NCBI GenBank assembly: GCA_023431345.1
Contig: JAEYWK010000146.1
Coordinates: forward strand, 1 to 64,000
Direction of reading: 5' to 3'
Length of the DNA stretch: 64,000 nucleotides
Source: Pseudomonadota bacterium
GTDB lineage: Bacteria; Myxococcota_A; Polyangia; Polyangiales; Polyangiaceae
Shown here: in pieces, positions 62,730-64,000 of the stretch
How positions within the stretch are numbered: the first letter of the stretch is position 1
Layout: every line of letters begins with the position of its first letter
Notes under the pieces: model-generated
Told to the model about the DNA's origin: nothing
The model's database searches: none
What the model saw: only the letters and a program-made list of their open reading frames with translations
Translations under genes and position numbers: made by a program

Positions 62730-63647
62730 ATGCCTCCGCTGCTGATCCCTCCGCCGCTCCGGCCCGGGTGCATCGTGCGCGTGATCGCGCCGGCCAGCCC
62801 GTTCGACCGCACCCTGGCGCTCTCGGGTATCGCCTTCCTGGGACAACGTTACCGGGTCCAGTACGACTGGCAGATGTTCTCGCGGGACGGCTTCCTGGCC
62901 GGTTCCGACGAGCGGCGGCGGCACGAGCTGGCGGCGGCGCTGGGCGCAGCGGAGGTTTCCGCGGTGATTGCCGCGCGCGGAGGTTATGGCATCACGCGCA
63001 TCGCGTCGGAGATCGACTTCACGGTGCTGCGGCAGCATCCCAAGTGGCTGGTCGGCTTCTCGGACGTGACGGCCCTGCACGCGGAGGCTCAGGCCGTGGG
63101 CGTGGCGTCGTTACACGCTCACCATGCGGCCGGCCTGGGCCGCGGCGACGCTCGTGCGCGGCAAGCATGGCTCGAGGCGCTCGAGGCGCCGCTCGCGCCG
63201 CGCGTGCTCCAGGGCAAAGGTTACGGCACGGGGCGTGGCGGTGGCCGCGTGCGCGGGCCGCTCGTGGGCGGCAACCTGTGCGTCCTCTTCACGTGCGCGG
63301 TCACCGGTCGCTGGCGAGCGCCTCCGGGCGCCATCCTCGCGCTCGAAGACGTGACTGAGTCTTCTTACCGCATCGACCGCATGCTCAGCGCGCTGCGGCT
63401 CGGTGGACACTTGCGCGACGTGGCGGGTGTTGCGCTCGGCAGCTTCACGGATTGTCCGCCGGGTCCGCACGGCGTCGCGGTCGAGACGGTGCTGCGACGT
63501 GAGCTCGCATTGCTGGGCGTTCCGGCCGTGGGGGGCTTGCCCTTCGGCCATGATTTGCCGAACGAGCCGCTGCTGCTCGGCGCCGAAGCAGAGCTCGACG
63601 CCGAGCGGGGTGTCTTGCAGACCGGCCGGCTCGATCAGGTCGCCTGA
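62730..63647 (+). CDS. S66-family LD-carboxypeptidase (LdcA-like)
   Basis: 305 aa from the ATG at 62730 with GGAAG just upstream; the frame extends to 62682. The N-terminus RPGCIVRVIAPASPFDRTLA is typical of S66. ARGGYGITRIASEID and LVGFSDVTALHAEAQAVG hold the nucleophile Ser in GFSD. The Glu-His part of the triad lies in LEDVTESSYRIDRML and GLPFGHDLPNEPL. S66 enzymes trim D-Ala from tetrapeptides in peptidoglycan recycling (LdcA) or act on microcin (MccF). LdcA is likelier here. The stop overlaps the convergent gene by 13 nt. Confidence 0.93.
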   Translation: MPPLLIPPPLRPGCIVRVIAPASPFDRTLALSGIAFLGQRYRVQYDWQMFSRDGFLAGSDERRRHELAAALGAAEVSAVIAARGGYGITRIASEIDFTVLRQHPKWLVGFSDVTALHAEAQAVGVASLHAHHAAGLGRGDARARQAWLEALEAPLAPRVLQGKGYGTGRGGGRVRGPLVGGNLCVLFTCAVTGRWRAPPGAILALEDVTESSYRIDRMLSALRLGGHLRDVAGVALGSFTDCPPGPHGVAVETVLRRELALLGVPAVGGLPFGHDLPNEPLLLGAEAELDAERGVLQTGRLDQVA

Positions 63648-64000
63648 TCGTCGATCAGCTCGTCGTCGTCCACCGCGAACTCGCCGCTCTCTTCGTCCTC
63701 GTCGGCGTCCATCAGAGGGTTTCGGATTTCGGTGACGTCGGACGTGCCAGCGACGTAGTCCGGCTCCGGCAGGGCCGCAGCGACCTGGGCTTGGGGCTGG
63801 GGCGGCGCCATCTTGCGAGCGCCAGGAGGAGGCGGAGGCGCCTTCGAGCCCTTGGGGGGCGGAGGTGGAGGCGCCTTGACGGCCCCGGGCGGGAGCGGCG
63901 GACGCAGCGATGGCGGCGGAGGCGCTGCGCGCCCGGCGGAGCCAGGCGGAGGCGGAGGCGGAGCCGCGCGCGCGGCGGAGCCTGGTAGCGGCGGCGGGCT
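63635..64000 (-). CDS. C-terminal part of a polyproline protein with acidic end (partial)
   Basis: The frame is open from the stop at 63635 to the window edge, giving 121 visible residues; the start lies beyond 64000. It is built of Pro-rich units (SAARAAPPPPPPGSAGRAA, KAPPPPPPKGSKAPPPPPG) followed by an acidic tail (DADEDEESGEFAVDDDELID). The composition is that of a disordered linker or tail rather than a domain. The function must be read from the missing part. It ends inside the S66 gene. Confidence 0.7.
   Translation of the reverse strand, partial: SPPPLPGSAARAAPPPPPPGSAGRAAPPPPSLRPPLPPGAVKAPPPPPPKGSKAPPPPPGARKMAPPQPQAQVAAALPEPDYVAGTSDVTEIRNPLMDADEDEESGEFAVDDDELIDDQAT

Overview
The window looks like a piece of chromosome from a large-genome, high-GC Gram-negative bacterium, most likely a myxobacterium (Myxococcota, order Polyangiales). 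The evidence is indirect but consistent: strong G/C preference at third codon positions, many lipoproteins with Gly/Ala/Ser- or Pro-rich linkers and Cys-rich modules, AgmX/PglI-type domains, PATAN/DUF4388 and TIGR04552-like proteins, an FHA-type sigma-54 activator, ECF-sigma/FecR modules, and frequent GTG/TTG starts with 4-nt stop/start overlaps. I see no rRNA operon, insertion sequence, prophage or CRISPR array. One canonical tRNA gene (Lys, UUU) is present.

Layout. 1-8.6 kb: the 3' part of a FecA-like TonB-dependent receptor, two secreted lipoproteins converging on an overlapping low-complexity tail, a reverse-strand ECF sigma - FecR/TPR - beta-barrel operon, and a CAP-domain lipoprotein. 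8.7-17.2 kb: tRNA-Lys, a PATAN protein, dnaE, then a forward overlapping operon of OmpA lipoprotein, mono-haem cytochrome c lipoprotein, a small anchored protein and an FHA-sigma-54 activator. 17.2-20 kb: a reverse, translationally coupled four-gene envelope operon (cytochrome-like lipoprotein, SH3/barrel protein, DUF4266, DUF3570). 20-24.8 kb: a small membrane protein, a TIGR04552-like protein, DUF507, yicC, gmk and a PfkB kinase, closed by a textbook intrinsic terminator.

25-40.2 kb is the most distinctive part. It is fifteen forward genes in a row: DUF2325 protein, secreted binding-protein-like protein, Cys-containing lipoprotein, OprP/O-like porin, DUF2135-like lipoprotein, ExbB, ExbD, TonB, a TonB-dependent receptor carrying its own TonB C-terminal-like domain, a lipoprotein, a four-Cys Rrf2 regulator and a complete sulfate ABC importer (lipoprotein SBP, CysT, CysW, CysA). 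I propose a dedicated outer-membrane-to-cytoplasm route for sulfate, a sulfur compound or another oxyanion. The substrate is inference.

40.2-53.3 kb: panD, membrane and envelope proteins, an L,D-transpeptidase, a TPR protein with a zincin-like tail that has lost its zinc motif beside an intact zinc metallopeptidase, a polyprenyl diphosphate synthase, a DEAD-box helicase with a repetitive Arg-rich linker, and a TolC-like protein. 53.5-64 kb: ccmC-ccmD plus a 41-aa ORF, an acyl-CoA dehydrogenase, a PrsW protease, tatB-tatC, rlmH-rsfS, a reverse operon of acyltransferase, SDR epimerase and two small lipoproteins, an S66 LD-carboxypeptidase, and the 3' end of a polyproline protein leaving the window.

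Family calls are from motif recognition by eye. No database search was run, and alternative starts are stated where the sequence leaves a choice.
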